A DNA stretch of 38,332 bases from Dehalococcoidia bacterium (GCA_016927965.1 JAFGLP010000012.1:1-38332), one strand, 5' to 3'; positions 1 through 8,607 are shown, counted from the first letter of the stretch. Notes: a model not told the origin generated them from the sequence alone. A program made the numbers and translations.

Positions 1-1064
1 GCGGCCAGTGCCAGTGCCAGGTCGTTGGCAAGGGAGTTGATGCGTTCGACCTTGACCCGCTGACGGGCTACCTCTTCCTGCCGGGTGCTGATATTGCCGT
101 CGCCGTCCTTCTCCCTGATCTCTTTATATTTGCGGTCCCAGCCGGGCTCGACCCCGAACTGCGTGACCGTGGGGCCGCGGTTGACTTCGATGACCCTCGC
201 CTCAACGCCGTAGCTGGCCAGCGCCTCCTCGATAGTCGTCTTGCGCTTCTCTATCTCTGCATCGCTGATGACGAACTCGGCGACCTTATCCAGTATGTTG
301 ATGTTGGGCAGCGACCATCCGCCGACGGTGATGGTGGTGCGCATCCTGTCCATCACGCCGGTATCGCTGTATGCAGGCACTTCAACCGGTTTCTCCTGTT
401 CAACCGGCTCAGGCTCTGCTGGCTCTTCCGCTGCAGGGGCCGTCTTCTGCTTGTGATTGTTCTCTTTGACCACATCGACTATCTCCCCCACCACCTGCGC
501 CGTGCCCTTCGAGGTGTGCCTGACCCTGTCCCACACCCATTCAGGGGCTAACAGCACCAGGCCGATAAAAAACAATATAAGTAAGATAAAAATGCCGGCT
601 ACCAGTGATTGGGTGATGATAGCCTGCCCTATATATCCCCCCAGCGTGACCTGTGATAAAGTGCCTGAGTCAGGACGGAGAAAACCCATCAGTCCCCAGG
701 CTACCGCCATGAAAAAGGCCGCTCCCAGCCAGTAGTTCCAGTTGCGCAGGAAGGCACGCGGCCAGCCTATGATGACCAGAATACCCGCGAATGCAATCAG
801 GGCCAGGATTATCCCGGCGCCCATTAGCCGGAAGACGGCCTGCCAGGCGTTACTGAGGGCCGACCTGATATCGCTGCCGAGATCATTGAACCATGAGGAT
901 ATCTGCGGCCAGAAGGCTATCAGCAGGCATATAATGACAACGAAAATGATGGCCAGTATGACGGGAGCGGAAAAAAGAAACTTGAGGAAGGATTTATTGC
1001 CTCCTGTTTTACCCTTCTTCTGTGATGAACCCCTGTTATTTCCCCTGCTTTTCCTGGCGGGCAT
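1..1064 (-). CDS. ftsK: DNA translocase FtsK/SpoIIIE, N-terminal part (cut by left edge)
   Basis: FtsK is the septal DNA pump that moves chromosome termini during division and promotes dimer resolution. The frame opens at ATG 1064 and stays open to base 1, giving about 354 residues of the N-terminal half. A basic leader (residues 1-25) is followed by hydrophobic segments near 30-52, 78-100, 112-130 and 144-174, matching the usual multi-span anchor. An acidic/proline linker covers about 200-235. The start of the alpha domain is recognisable from RGPTVTQFGVEP near 296 and INSLANDLALALAA at the end. About 20 charged residues separate those two blocks, which lie closer together in E. coli-type FtsK. 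The Walker ATPase and gamma domains lie outside the window. It begins 11 bases after the RNase J stop, so it is the third gene of the udg-rnj-ftsK operon. Confidence 0.93.
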   Translation of the reverse strand, partial: MPARKSRGNNRGSSQKKGKTGGNKSFLKFLFSAPVILAIIFVVIICLLIAFWPQISSWFNDLGSDIRSALSNAWQAVFRLMGAGIILALIAFAGILVIIGWPRAFLRNWNYWLGAAFFMAVAWGLMGFLRPDSGTLSQVTLGGYIGQAIITQSLVAGIFILLILFFIGLVLLAPEWVWDRVRHTSKGTAQVVGEIVDVVKENNHKQKTAPAAEEPAEPEPVEQEKPVEVPAYSDTGVMDRMRTTITVGGWSLPNINILDKVAEFVISDAEIEKRKTTIEEALASYGVEARVIEVNRGPTVTQFGVEPGWDRKYKEIREKDGDGNISTRQEEVARQRVKVERINSLANDLALALA

Positions 1065-1075
1065 AGCTTATTCTA

Positions 1076-2731
1076 CTATACCTCGATTGCGGTTGTAATT
1101 ATCATGGGACGCCGCTTGGTTTTTTCATAGAAGAACTTGCTCAGATGCTCTTTAACGATAGTGTGAATGGAGGCGTGATCAATATGGTGTCCCTTGGCCA
1201 GTGCAACGGCCACCATCTCTTTGCCGGCATTAATGACGGCGCCGTCATGCTCGGAATCGACGAAGCCGCGGGATACGATATCCGGCTTGCCTACGAGCTG
1301 CCCGTCTTTCTTATTGATAGCAACTATGACAACTACAATGCCGTCGCGTGAAAGCGCCTTGCGGTCGCGCAGGATTACCTTGGCGTAGTGTCCCATCACC
1401 AGCCCGTCCACATATACATTCCCGTAGGGGAGTTTTCCGGCGATGCGGCCCTTCTCAGCGTCCAGCTCCAGTATGTTGCCGTTGTCCATGACGAAGATAT
1501 TGCTCTCCGGTATGCCTATGCTTTTGGCCAGCCCGGCATGTATCACCAAGTGCCTGTATTCGCCGTGTATGGGGGCGAAGAATTTAGGTTTCACCAGGTT
1601 GATGAGCATCTTCAGCTCCTCCTGGCTGCCGTGACCGTGCACGTGGACGTTGGACCGCTCACCGTAGATCACATTGGCGCCCTGACGGAACAGGTTGTCG
1701 ATGGTGCGGTTGATGAGGGACTCGTTGCCTGGTATAGGGGTGGCCGAGATGATCACAGTGTCGCCCTGAATGATCCTTATATCAGCATGGTCGCGGTTGG
1801 CGATGCGCACAAGGGCCGAAGTGGGTTCGCCCTGGCTGCCGGTCGTGATCAGCACCGTCTGGCTGTGGCTGTACTTTTTAAGGTCCTCTATATTACATAA
1901 TATTCCCGCCGGGGCTTTAAGATAGCCCAGCTCCATGGCCATTTTGACCGTGTCGCGCATGCTGCGGCCTACGATGAATACATGGCGGTCATGTTGCGCT
2001 GCTGCGTCTATGACCATCTGTATGCGCGAGACCAGCGAGCTGAAGGTGGCGATAATAACACGCCCGGGGGCATCGCTGATGATCTGCTCGATCTTCTTGC
2101 CGACGACCTTTTCCGAAGGTGTGTAGCCGGGCAGCTCGCTATAGGTGGAATCAGCCATCAGCAGCAGCACGCCTTCATTGCCCAGCTTGGCCAGCTTGGA
2201 GAGGTCGGTAGGGCGGCCGTCCACCGGCGTATAATCTATCTTGAAATCACCGCTGTTTACGATGGCGCCCAGGGGCGTGTAGATAATCAGACCGACGGCG
2301 TCGGGGATGCTATGGCAGACTGGGAAGGCCTCCACCTTGAAATTGCCAACCTGGAATTTTACTCCCGGCGTTATCAGCTTGAGCCGGGCCTTGATCAGCG
2401 AGCGGTGCTCTTTGAGCTTAACACCGATCAATCCCTGCGTAAGCCTGGTGGCATAAATGGGCAGGTCAAGCTGCGGCAGGATGTAGGGCAGTGCCCCGAT
2501 ATGGTCTTCGTGCCCGTGGGTGATGACTATGCCGCGTACTTTCGCTTTATGTTCCAGCAGGTAGGTGATGTCCGGGATGAGCAGGTCGACTCCCAGCATT
2601 TCGTCTTCAGGGAACATCATTCCGGCATCTATGATGAGGATATCTTCGCCGTACTCGATGGCCATCATGTTTTTGCCGATCTCTCCGAGACCGCCGAGGG
2701 GGATAATCCTGAGTTTGTTGCGAGTGGTCAT
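1076..2731 (-). CDS. rnj: Ribonuclease J (metallo-beta-lactamase/beta-CASP)
   Basis: RNase J is a zinc-dependent endo- and 5'-3' exoribonuclease that matures rRNA and decays mRNA in bacteria that often lack RNase E. At 551 residues it has the family length. The metallo-beta-lactamase motif HGHEDHIGA starts at residue 72 (H72, H74, D76, H77). Further ligands lie in PVCHSIPDAVG and NSGDFKID. The beta-CASP domain shows ATFSSLVSRIQ, and HVHGHGSQEE then PIHGEYRHL supply the closing motifs. A C-terminal domain of about 100 residues follows. It sits 6 bases after the uracil glycosylase stop and 11 before ftsK, so all three are probably one transcript. Nothing is missing or broken. Confidence 0.96.
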   Translation of the reverse strand: MTTRNKLRIIPLGGLGEIGKNMMAIEYGEDILIIDAGMMFPEDEMLGVDLLIPDITYLLEHKAKVRGIVITHGHEDHIGALPYILPQLDLPIYATRLTQGLIGVKLKEHRSLIKARLKLITPGVKFQVGNFKVEAFPVCHSIPDAVGLIIYTPLGAIVNSGDFKIDYTPVDGRPTDLSKLAKLGNEGVLLLMADSTYSELPGYTPSEKVVGKKIEQIISDAPGRVIIATFSSLVSRIQMVIDAAAQHDRHVFIVGRSMRDTVKMAMELGYLKAPAGILCNIEDLKKYSHSQTVLITTGSQGEPTSALVRIANRDHADIRIIQGDTVIISATPIPGNESLINRTIDNLFRQGANVIYGERSNVHVHGHGSQEELKMLINLVKPKFFAPIHGEYRHLVIHAGLAKSIGIPESNIFVMDNGNILELDAEKGRIAGKLPYGNVYVDGLVMGHYAKVILRDRKALSRDGIVVVIVAINKKDGQLVGKPDIVSRGFVDSEHDGAVINAGKEMVAVALAKGHHIDHASIHTIVKEHLSKFFYEKTKRRPMIITTAIEV

Positions 2732-2737
2732 ATTATT

Positions 2738-3334
2738 CTAAAAAAGATTGAGCTGTGAGGGCCTGTCTTTTTCTTCCTCCATTTTGCCAGCTTCCTCTAG
2801 AATAGCGGGAAGCTTGAGCATGTCAGCTTCAATGACCCTGCGGAGGTTGCCCTGGTGTAGCGCGGCAGCCGGGTGATACATGGCAAAGTAAGTTATGCCG
2901 CCTATGCGTTTGGTACGGCCGTGTACCTTGCTGATACTCTCCCCGGGGAAATACCTGGCCATGGAATACCGGCCCAGGGTTACGATCACTCTGGGTTTGA
3001 TCAGCTCAAGCTGGCGTTCCAGCCATTTGCCGCAGGCCTGTATCTCGCCGGGCAGCGGGTCGCGGTTCTCCGGCGGGCGGCACTTGATAACGTTGCAGAT
3101 AAAGACCTGATTGCGCTTGTAGCCGATGGATGCAATAAGCTGGTCCAGGTATTGGCCGGCAGCGCCTACAAACGGCTTGCCTGACTGGTCTTCATACCAT
3201 CCAGGGGCTTCGCCGATAAACAGAAGCCTGGCGTTTTCGGGGCCTTCTCCCGGTACAACCTTGGTCCGGTGCCTGGCTAAATCGCAAACTTTACAGCGTT
3301 CTATTTCCGCATTTAATTCGGTCAGAGGTGACAT
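2738..3334 (-). CDS. udg: Uracil-DNA glycosylase, family 4 (4Fe-4S)
   Basis: Removes uracil from DNA to start base-excision repair. The 198-residue protein has the family 4 active-site motif GEAPGWYEDQSGKPFVG near residue 41 and the second motif MYHPAAALHQG with H154. Four cysteines fit the iron-sulfur cluster: C14 and C17 in CKVC, then C85 and C101. The motif A residue after GEAPG is Trp where many homologues have Arg or Glu, which is within family variation. A charged tail (about 175-198) ends in a QLNLF sequence that resembles a beta-clamp-binding peptide; that is an inference from the pattern only. It is the first gene of the operon with rnj and ftsK. The ATG at 3334 lies just below a strong promoter, leaving almost no leader. 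Confidence 0.95.
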   Translation of the reverse strand: MSPLTELNAEIERCKVCDLARHRTKVVPGEGPENARLLFIGEAPGWYEDQSGKPFVGAAGQYLDQLIASIGYKRNQVFICNVIKCRPPENRDPLPGEIQACGKWLERQLELIKPRVIVTLGRYSMARYFPGESISKVHGRTKRIGGITYFAMYHPAAALHQGNLRRVIEADMLKLPAILEEAGKMEEEKDRPSQLNLF

Positions 3335-3343
3335 CTAAAAAGA

Positions 3344-3372
3344 ATCATAGCACAGCTTATTTCAATTATCAA
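3344..3372 (-). promoter_or_regulatory. Sigma-70-type promoter for udg-rnj-ftsK
   Basis: Read on the minus strand, a -35 of TTGATA (3367-3372) and a -10 of TATGAT (3344-3349) are separated by exactly 17 bases, each one mismatch from consensus. The expected start point is about 3335-3337 and the udg ATG begins at 3334. The message would therefore have a leader of 0-3 bases and no Shine-Dalgarno site. Confidence 0.6.
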
Positions 3373-3373
3373 T

Positions 3374-3739
3374 TCATTTCAATGCTAAAATGTAGCTGAT
3401 GGCCAGCATTATTATCAGTAGAAGGCAGAGGATCACAGGCAGTTTTTCATGTTTTACTATAAAGTGGTAGAGGGATGTGAACAGGATGACCGCCGGCATG
3501 AGCAATATCAGGTAAAGCCCCAGCGTTACCAGGGCTGTCGGGCTCAGCAGTAGCAGGTCAGGGAAAAGGGACGTCAGCGGGGTAAGGGCTGTCATCCCGG
3601 CTGTGCCGGTTATGAGGAAGAGAACCATCCCTGCCGCCATCAGCAGCAGGCTGAGGATAGTCCCCGCTCTGAGTACCAGGCCAACGCGCCTGTTAAGCGT
3701 ATCTAGCTTTTCCGGCAGCTTATTCATACCGCTATCCAT
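3374..3739 (-). CDS. DUF1634 family membrane protein
   Basis: A 121-residue protein with three hydrophobic segments (about 24-44, 62-85 and 99-119) and a short basic N-terminus containing LNRRVGLVLRAG, as in DUF1634 proteins. No enzymatic motif is visible. The family is known for lying next to TauE/SafE-type exporters, and here the ATG at 3739 lies one base after the exporter stop, so the two are almost certainly cotranscribed. It is probably an accessory subunit of that transporter, which is inference. An alternative ATG at 3727 would remove four residues. The molecular role is not known to me. Confidence 0.8.
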   Translation of the reverse strand: MDSGMNKLPEKLDTLNRRVGLVLRAGTILSLLLMAAGMVLFLITGTAGMTALTPLTSLFPDLLLLSPTALVTLGLYLILLMPAVILFTSLYHFIVKHEKLPVILCLLLIIMLAISYILALK

Positions 3740-3740
3740 C

Positions 3741-4613
3741 TTAATGACCGCCTATAATATTCAGTGGACGCAGCACCATTAATACCGCCGTGAGTGCCAG
3801 GAAAACGGCGAAAACTATCATCAATACCCGTCCCCGCACACGGTGGGCAATGGCTGCTCCCAGCCGTGCGCCGATATATACCCCGATGCAGAGCGGGGCA
3901 ATCAGGGAGGGCAGGACATAGCCGTGGAGGGCGTAAATGAGTGCCCCTGTCATGGTGGTGAAACACAGCATCAGGCTGCTGGTGGCGATGGTAGCCTTGA
4001 TAGGGACCTTCATAATCCGGTTCATCACGGGCACGTTGACGATGCCTCCCCCGATGCCCAGCATGCTGGAGAGGACCCCGCCGAAAAAGGCGGTGCCCAT
4101 GCCTGTCGCCGGCCGGTGCACCCGGTAATGTACCTCCTCATTTACAGCAGGATCATAATACGAATCGTCCAGCCATCCGTGCAGTGCAGCGTCTTTTTCA
4201 CGGACGTTGTTCTGCTCCTCCAGTCCCGCCTGCGGGAGTTTATGCTGTTTTTGAGGGACCATGGTATAGGCGACATAAAAAAGGAGAATGGCGAATATGA
4301 TGATCAGTACGTTGCTGGAGAGAACGGCGGCGATGAAAGCGCCTGCCACAGCTCCGGGTATGAGGGTGGTTGCCATCAGCAGTCCCAGCTTGAGGTTGGT
4401 CAGCTGCTTCTGTATGTAGACACCCGTGGCGGTGCAGGCATTGATAACTATGGAGACCAGGCTGCTGCCGATGGCGTATTGGATGGGAATGCCGAGAGCC
4501 AGCGTAAGGACGGGGACGATTATTGCTCCACCGCCTATACCCAGCATGGAACCCAACATCCCCGCTCCGAAACCGGCGATGGCCAATATCCAGATATTGA
4601 CGTCGGCGGGCAT
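3741..4613 (-). CDS. TauE/SafE family anion exporter (COG0730)
   Basis: A 290-residue polytopic membrane protein of the TauE/SafE family, whose members export sulfite, sulfoacetate or related organosulfur anions. It shows the two-fold repeat typical of the family: GSMLGIGGG near residue 21 and SSMLGIGGG near 181, each starting a half of about four membrane spans. A hydrophilic loop of about 55 residues (about 120-172, rich in charged residues) joins the halves. A GAGG-like purine stretch (GTGAGG) lies just upstream of the ATG. The substrate cannot be read from sequence. The partner DUF1634 gene follows one base downstream. Confidence 0.88.
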   Translation of the reverse strand: MPADVNIWILAIAGFGAGMLGSMLGIGGGAIIVPVLTLALGIPIQYAIGSSLVSIVINACTATGVYIQKQLTNLKLGLLMATTLIPGAVAGAFIAAVLSSNVLIIIFAILLFYVAYTMVPQKQHKLPQAGLEEQNNVREKDAALHGWLDDSYYDPAVNEEVHYRVHRPATGMGTAFFGGVLSSMLGIGGGIVNVPVMNRIMKVPIKATIATSSLMLCFTTMTGALIYALHGYVLPSLIAPLCIGVYIGARLGAAIAHRVRGRVLMIVFAVFLALTAVLMVLRPLNIIGGH

Positions 4614-4623
4614 AGTGCCTCAC

Positions 4624-4652
4624 AGAATATCATTACATAGGTGAAATTCCAA
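4624..4652 (-). promoter_or_regulatory. Possible promoter for the TauE-DUF1634 pair
   Basis: On the minus strand TTGGAA (4647-4652) and TATTCT (4624-4629) are 17 bases apart, four of six matches in each box. It is the best-spaced pair upstream of the exporter start at 4613, but the boxes are weak and the implied start would leave only part of the purine-rich stretch in the leader. Confidence 0.25.
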
Positions 4653-4669
4653 ATAAAAAAGAAAATACT

Positions 4670-4707
4670 GAGATTTGACTATTAAAAAACACCATAGTGT
4701 AAATCTC
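4670..4707 (+). repeat. Inverted repeat in the tauE/rph divergent intergenic region
   Basis: GAGATTT (4670-4676) is complementary to AAATCTC (4701-4707), and ACTA/TAGT extend the pairing inward past a small internal loop, leaving an A-rich loop. No T-run follows on either side, so it is not a typical terminator. It lies in an A+T-rich 220-base region between two divergent genes and could be an operator or a hairpin; function unknown. Confidence 0.4.
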
Positions 4708-4772
4708 AAATCTATTAAATTTTAGCTTTGGTAGTTTTCTATTATTTAATTGGCATGGATTATTTAAAATGC

Positions 4773-4803
4773 TTGGTATTTTAGCTTGCTTAGATGTTAT
4801 ACT
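4773..4803 (+). promoter_or_regulatory. Possible promoter for rph
   Basis: TATACT at 4798-4803 is a good -10 box. The best -35 candidate is TTGGTA at 4773-4778, with a long 19-base spacer. The expected start point near 4810 leaves a leader of about 24 bases holding AAGGA (4823-4827) ahead of the rph ATG. Confidence 0.4.
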
Positions 4804-4833
4804 TTCGCCTGAATCTAAATATAAGGAAATGAA

Positions 4834-5553
4834 ATGGCAAGAGTAGACGGAAGATCAAATGACGACCTGAGACCGGTAAAAATAACCCTGGGCTACCAGG
4901 ATTATCCGGAAGGTTCAGCACTGATAGAAATGGGCAATACGCGGGTGGTCTGTGCGGTCAGCGTCGAGGACCGTGTACCGATGTTCTTAAAGGGGAAGGG
5001 AACAGGTTGGGTAACTGCCGAATATTCTATGCTGCCGCGGGCAACCCACACGCGCACATCACGCAATCCCGAAAGGCAGGCAGGGAGGTCACAGGAGATA
5101 CAGAGGCTGATCGGCAGGAGCCTGCGCGCAGCTATAGATATGCGTACACTGGGCGAAAGGACCTTCACTATAGACTGCGATGTATTGCAGGCAGATGGTG
5201 GTACCCGCACTGCCAGCATAACCGGGGCTTATGTAGCCCTTTACATGGCGTGCAACAAGCTGAAAAAAATGGGAATGTACAGGGTCATGCCGGTAAAATG
5301 TGCGGTGGCTGCGGTCAGCGTGGGCGTGGTAGACCGGTTGAAGATGCTGGACCTTTGCTATGAGGAAGATTCCCGGGCCGCTGTTGATTTCAATGTTGTC
5401 ATGACCGACAAGGGCGAATTTGTAGAGCTGCAGGGTACAGCGGAAGGCAAGCCTTTCTCCAAAGACTCGATCGATACGCTGATTGCTCTCGCCGATAAAG
5501 GCATCAAGCAGCTATTTGAGGAACAGAAGAAAGCGCTGGATGGGCTAAAGTAA
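4834..5553 (+). CDS. rph: Ribonuclease PH
   Basis: A phosphorolytic 3'-5' exoribonuclease that trims tRNA 3' ends using phosphate; it normally forms a hexamer. The 239-residue protein matches the family length. It opens with the family signature [13 protein letters not shown], then [18 protein letters not shown] and the [22 protein letters not shown] block with the phosphate-binding arginines. Later come [20 protein letters not shown] and a C-terminal [18 protein letters not shown] sits 6-10 bases before the ATG. It is transcribed alone, divergent from tauE and convergent with proBA. In many bacteria rph pairs with a dITP/XTP pyrophosphatase gene, which is absent here. Confidence 0.97.
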   Translation: MARVDGRSNDDLRPVKITLGYQDYPEGSALIEMGNTRVVCAVSVEDRVPMFLKGKGTGWVTAEYSMLPRATHTRTSRNPERQAGRSQEIQRLIGRSLRAAIDMRTLGERTFTIDCDVLQADGGTRTASITGAYVALYMACNKLKKMGMYRVMPVKCAVAAVSVGVVDRLKMLDLCYEEDSRAAVDFNVVMTDKGEFVELQGTAEGKPFSKDSIDTLIALADKGIKQLFEEQKKALDGLK

Positions 5554-5607
5554 AAACACGGGGAAGCTCCAAAAACTAAGTACTAAACCCTAAACAAATA
5601 CGGAGTT

Positions 5608-5639
5608 CCAAATGCCAAATAATTGAGTTTGGAATTTGG
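5608..5639 (+). repeat. Imperfect palindrome between convergent rph and proA
   Basis: CCAAATGCCAAA (5608-5619) pairs with TTTGGAATTTGG (5628-5639) with one mismatch around the loop TAATTGAG. It lies in a low-complexity A-rich stretch (about 5565-5650) with repeated CTAAAC/CCAAA words that looks unlike coding sequence. No T-run follows, so it is either a weak bidirectional terminator for the two convergent genes or a copy of a dispersed palindromic element. Confidence 0.45.
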
Positions 5640-5663
5640 CTTGTGTTATCTGGAATTGCTGCC

Positions 5664-6938
5664 TTACGGTCTCACCTGTCCATTCCCTTTAATGCACCAC
5701 TTGTAGCTGGATATCTCTCTGAGCGCCATAGGGCCGCGTGCATGGAATTTCTGGGTGCTGATACCTATTTCGGCGCCCATGCCGAACTGGCTGCCGTCCG
5801 TGAAGCGGGTGCTGGCATTGGCATAGACGCAGGCTGCATCCACCTCATTCAGGAATCTGTCGATAGCAGCGCTGTCTTCACTGACGATGGCTTCCGAATG
5901 GCCTGACCCGTAGGTGTCGATGTGTGCCAGCGACTCGTCCAGCGAATCCACCACCTTAACAGATGCTATGAGGGCCAGGAACTCCCTGCCCCAGTCCTCA
6001 TTCACAGCTGCCTGAGCTTTAATCCCTTCCAAGGATTTCAGCAGTCCCAGCGATTTATCATCGCAGCGCATCTCCACGCCGGCTTTAGCCAGCTCTCTGG
6101 CCATGCGGGGCAGGAACGCGGCTGCAACGTCCTTGTGCACCAGGACACAGTCGAGGGCATTGCAGACAGTGGGGCGCTGCACCTTGGCGTTGAATATAAT
6201 AACTACGGCCTTATCAATGTCGGCTGTCTTGTCCACGTATGTATGGCAGACGCCGATGCCTCCTGCTACGACTGCCATGGCTGCGTTTTCCTTGACGAAC
6301 TTGATCAGGGAAGCGCCGCCGCGCGGTATGACCAGATCGATATAGTCCTTCATCTTGAGCATATGGTCTACCAGGCTGCGGTCAGGCGATTCGATGAACT
6401 GCACAGATCCGCGGGGGATACCCGCCTTATAAGCGGCTTCCTGCACCGTGCTGGCCAGCGCCAGATTGGAGCGGCTGGATTCCTTGCCGCCGCGCAGGAT
6501 GGAGGCGTTGCCTGATTTTAGGCAAAGCACGGAAATATCAACGGTTACATTGGGACGGCTTTCGTAGATGGCCCCGATCACACCGAGGGGAACGCGCCTC
6601 TTGCTCAGCAGCAGCCCATTGGGCAGGGTCCGTTCTTCGATAATTTCACCCACCGGGTCCGGCAAGGCGGCCACGATTTTTACATCGCCGGATATGCCCT
6701 TAAGCCTGCTCGAGTTGAGCATCAACCGGTCGAGCATGGCTGCTCCCATACCGGAAGCTTCGGCTTCCTTAAAGTCTTTTTCATTGTTATGCAGTATCTG
6801 GTCTTCTCTATCCAGCAGCGCTTGTGCAATCGCCATCAGTGCTTCATTTTTGATGCTGGTTGACACGAAAGCCAGTTTCCTGGAAGCAGCCTTGGCCAGC
6901 TTTGCTTTCTCTTCCAGCTCGTTAAATGGTGCCTGCAT
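5664..6938 (-). CDS. proA: Glutamate-5-semialdehyde dehydrogenase (gamma-glutamyl phosphate reductase)
   Basis: Second step of proline synthesis: NADPH-dependent reduction of gamma-glutamyl phosphate to glutamate semialdehyde. At 424 residues it is full length. Visible family blocks include RRVPLGVIGAIYESRPNVT near 114, LKSGNASILRGGKES near 140, IPRGGASLI near 204 and the catalytic cysteine C259 in QRPTVCNALD. The C-terminal part has GSQFGMGAEIGISTQKFHARGP. An AAGGGGG Shine-Dalgarno site lies 6 bases before the ATG at 6938. The gene follows proB after 30 bases. No odd feature. Confidence 0.97.
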   Translation of the reverse strand: MQAPFNELEEKAKLAKAASRKLAFVSTSIKNEALMAIAQALLDREDQILHNNEKDFKEAEASGMGAAMLDRLMLNSSRLKGISGDVKIVAALPDPVGEIIEERTLPNGLLLSKRRVPLGVIGAIYESRPNVTVDISVLCLKSGNASILRGGKESSRSNLALASTVQEAAYKAGIPRGSVQFIESPDRSLVDHMLKMKDYIDLVIPRGGASLIKFVKENAAMAVVAGGIGVCHTYVDKTADIDKAVVIIFNAKVQRPTVCNALDCVLVHKDVAAAFLPRMARELAKAGVEMRCDDKSLGLLKSLEGIKAQAAVNEDWGREFLALIASVKVVDSLDESLAHIDTYGSGHSEAIVSEDSAAIDRFLNEVDAACVYANASTRFTDGSQFGMGAEIGISTQKFHARGPMALREISSYKWCIKGNGQVRP

Positions 6939-6968
6939 GTATAACCCCCTTATTCAGCGTACGTATGT

Positions 6969-8081
6969 TCATAACAGTACCAGGTTGTCCCTGTGTACGG
7001 CTTCATCGCCATATTCATAACCCAGGATATCTGCTATACCTGTAGACTTCAGTCCTTTAATGCGGGCCAGGTCATCAGAGCTGTAGTTGGTTATCCCGCT
7101 GCCGATGCGTTTGCCGGCCGTATCAAAAATATCCACTACTTCGCCGCGGTCGAAGTGCCCGTCGACTTCAGTGATGCCTGCTGGCAGCAGGCTTTTATTC
7201 TGTTTATGCAGTGCAGTTGCCGCTCCCTTGTCTATGGTCAGTTTTCCCATGCAGCACAGACCTGAGAGCAGCCAGCGCTGCCTGCTCTCAATTTTACTTT
7301 CGCGTGCCGTGAAAAACGTGCCGACTTTTTTACCGGCGGCCGCTTTCACGATTACGTTGGATTCGGCCCCTTCCGTGATAATGACCGGTACACCCGAGGA
7401 AGTTGCCAGGCGTGCCGCCTCGATCTTGGTGGCCATCCCCCCAGTGCCGCGGCTGCTGCCTGCGCCTCCCGCTATTTTCTCGATGCTTTTATCGATTTTC
7501 TCAACTACTGGAATCAGCCTGGCTTTTTTATTATGCTGAGGATTGGCTGAATACAGCCCTTTTACATCTGATAGCAATATCAGCAGGTCGGCATCGACGA
7601 GATTAGCTACCATGGCGGACAGGTTGTCATTGTCGCCGAACCTGAGTCCTCCGAGTTCATCTATACAGACAACGTCGTTTTCATTTACGATACAGATTAC
7701 TCGAAGCCCTATTAAAGCAAGGAGTGTATTACGTGCATTCAGGTATTGCGAGCGGTCGGCCAGGTCCGATTTGGTCAGCAGAGCCTGAGCTACAGTTATA
7801 TTGTATTTGGCAAACAACTCATCATAGATGTGCATCAGGTGGTTCTGGCCCACTGATGCCATGACCTGTTTGAAGGGGATATCCTTCATCTTATTGGCAA
7901 TACCCAGCTTTTGACGTCCGGCTGCCACCGCCCCGGACGAAACGAGGATTATCTCATGGCCGTCTGCGTGCAATTCAGCTACCTGTGCAGACAGGCTGGC
8001 CATGACATTCATGTCCAGTTGCCTGCCGCCGCCTGTGAGCAGGTTGGTGCCCAGCTTAATGACTATACGTTTATACTGCAT
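6969..8081 (-). CDS. proB: Glutamate 5-kinase with PUA domain
   Basis: First and usually feedback-controlled step of proline synthesis, phosphorylating glutamate. The amino-acid-kinase domain (about 1-255) shows IVIKLGTNLLTGGG at the N-terminus, ILVSSGAVAAGRQKLG, NENDVV and FGDNDNLSAMVA. The C-terminal PUA domain covers about 275-370. Length 370 is typical of the PUA-containing form. It heads the proBA operon. An extended -10 box lies so close to the ATG at 8081 that the message is probably leaderless. Proline is also a common compatible solute, which may matter beside the stress genes upstream; that link is inference. Confidence 0.97.
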   Translation of the reverse strand: MQYKRIVIKLGTNLLTGGGRQLDMNVMASLSAQVAELHADGHEIILVSSGAVAAGRQKLGIANKMKDIPFKQVMASVGQNHLMHIYDELFAKYNITVAQALLTKSDLADRSQYLNARNTLLALIGLRVICIVNENDVVCIDELGGLRFGDNDNLSAMVANLVDADLLILLSDVKGLYSANPQHNKKARLIPVVEKIDKSIEKIAGGAGSSRGTGGMATKIEAARLATSSGVPVIITEGAESNVIVKAAAGKKVGTFFTARESKIESRQRWLLSGLCCMGKLTIDKGAATALHKQNKSLLPAGITEVDGHFDRGEVVDIFDTAGKRIGSGITNYSSDDLARIKGLKSTGIADILGYEYGDEAVHRDNLVLL

Positions 8082-8090
8082 TGCCGTTTA

Positions 8091-8099
8091 ATTATATCA
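8091..8099 (-). promoter_or_regulatory. Extended -10 promoter for proBA
   Basis: On the minus strand TGATATAAT is a perfect extended -10 box (TGnTATAAT). No good -35 box is visible, as expected for this promoter type. The start point should fall near 8084, about three bases before the proB ATG at 8081. Confidence 0.5.
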
Positions 8100-8154
8100 C
8101 TGCTTGAAGTTGAATTAATGGTTCGTAGCGCTTATAAAAGACAGCAGAGCGCTC

Positions 8155-8607
8155 TTATTTTTGGGGCAGGACCCTTACCAGAAGAATCGGTGTGACTGAG
8201 TAATGAATGAACTTGTCCGCAACACTTCCCATTATCCACCGTTCTACCCCGGATCGGCCATGGGTCGCCATTATTATCAGATCAAATTCATTGCTGTTAG
8301 CATAGTCTATGAGGGTCTCATCTACTTTTCCCTGCAATACGGTGGTATTCGTTTCAATTCCATTGGCTTCGAAAAACTGCTTAATTTTCTGCAAGTAGTC
8401 AAAATGACTCTTCTGCGAACTTTTATTATATTCTTTGATATTGTCTTCATCGAATACCATGCCGATATGCGGGGGAATTTGAAATGGCTCAAAGACAGTA
8501 ACGAGCTCAACGCTGGATTTTCTTGTTACTGCCATATCCACCGCATAAGGGAAAACGCTTTCAGCCAGTTTAGAGCCGTCCAGAGGTATCAGAATTCTAT
8601 TAAACAT
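8155..8607 (-). CDS. Universal stress protein (UspA family)
   Basis: A 150-residue single-domain universal stress protein, a soluble protein usually induced by starvation, oxidative or osmotic stress. It opens with RILIPLDGSKLAE and has LIIMATHGRSG near 113 followed by GSVADKFIHYS. This forms the G-2x-G-9x-G(S/T) ATP-binding signature of the ATP-binding subgroup. A GGGAAGGGAG Shine-Dalgarno stretch lies just before the ATG at 8607. A TATAAT at 8649-8654 (minus) may be its -10 box, without a clear -35. It is the most downstream gene of the stress/ion-transport block. Its partner or target is unknown. Confidence 0.9.
   Translation of the reverse strand: MFNRILIPLDGSKLAESVFPYAVDMAVTRKSSVELVTVFEPFQIPPHIGMVFDEDNIKEYNKSSQKSHFDYLQKIKQFFEANGIETNTTVLQGKVDETLIDYANSNEFDLIIMATHGRSGVERWIMGSVADKFIHYSVTPILLVRVLPQK

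Noticed and set aside
1982..2758. Long plus-strand open frame (258 codons) opposite RNase J
   Set aside because: It is antisense to a fully conserved gene, has no recognisable domain and reads as the mirror of RNase J codons.
3843..4640. Long plus-strand open frame opposite the TauE exporter
   Set aside because: It has a low-complexity acidic/Gly-rich translation without family motifs; the minus strand holds an intact membrane transporter.
5922..6515. Plus-strand open frame opposite proA
   Set aside because: A shadow of the conserved proA frame; no ribosome site or domain.
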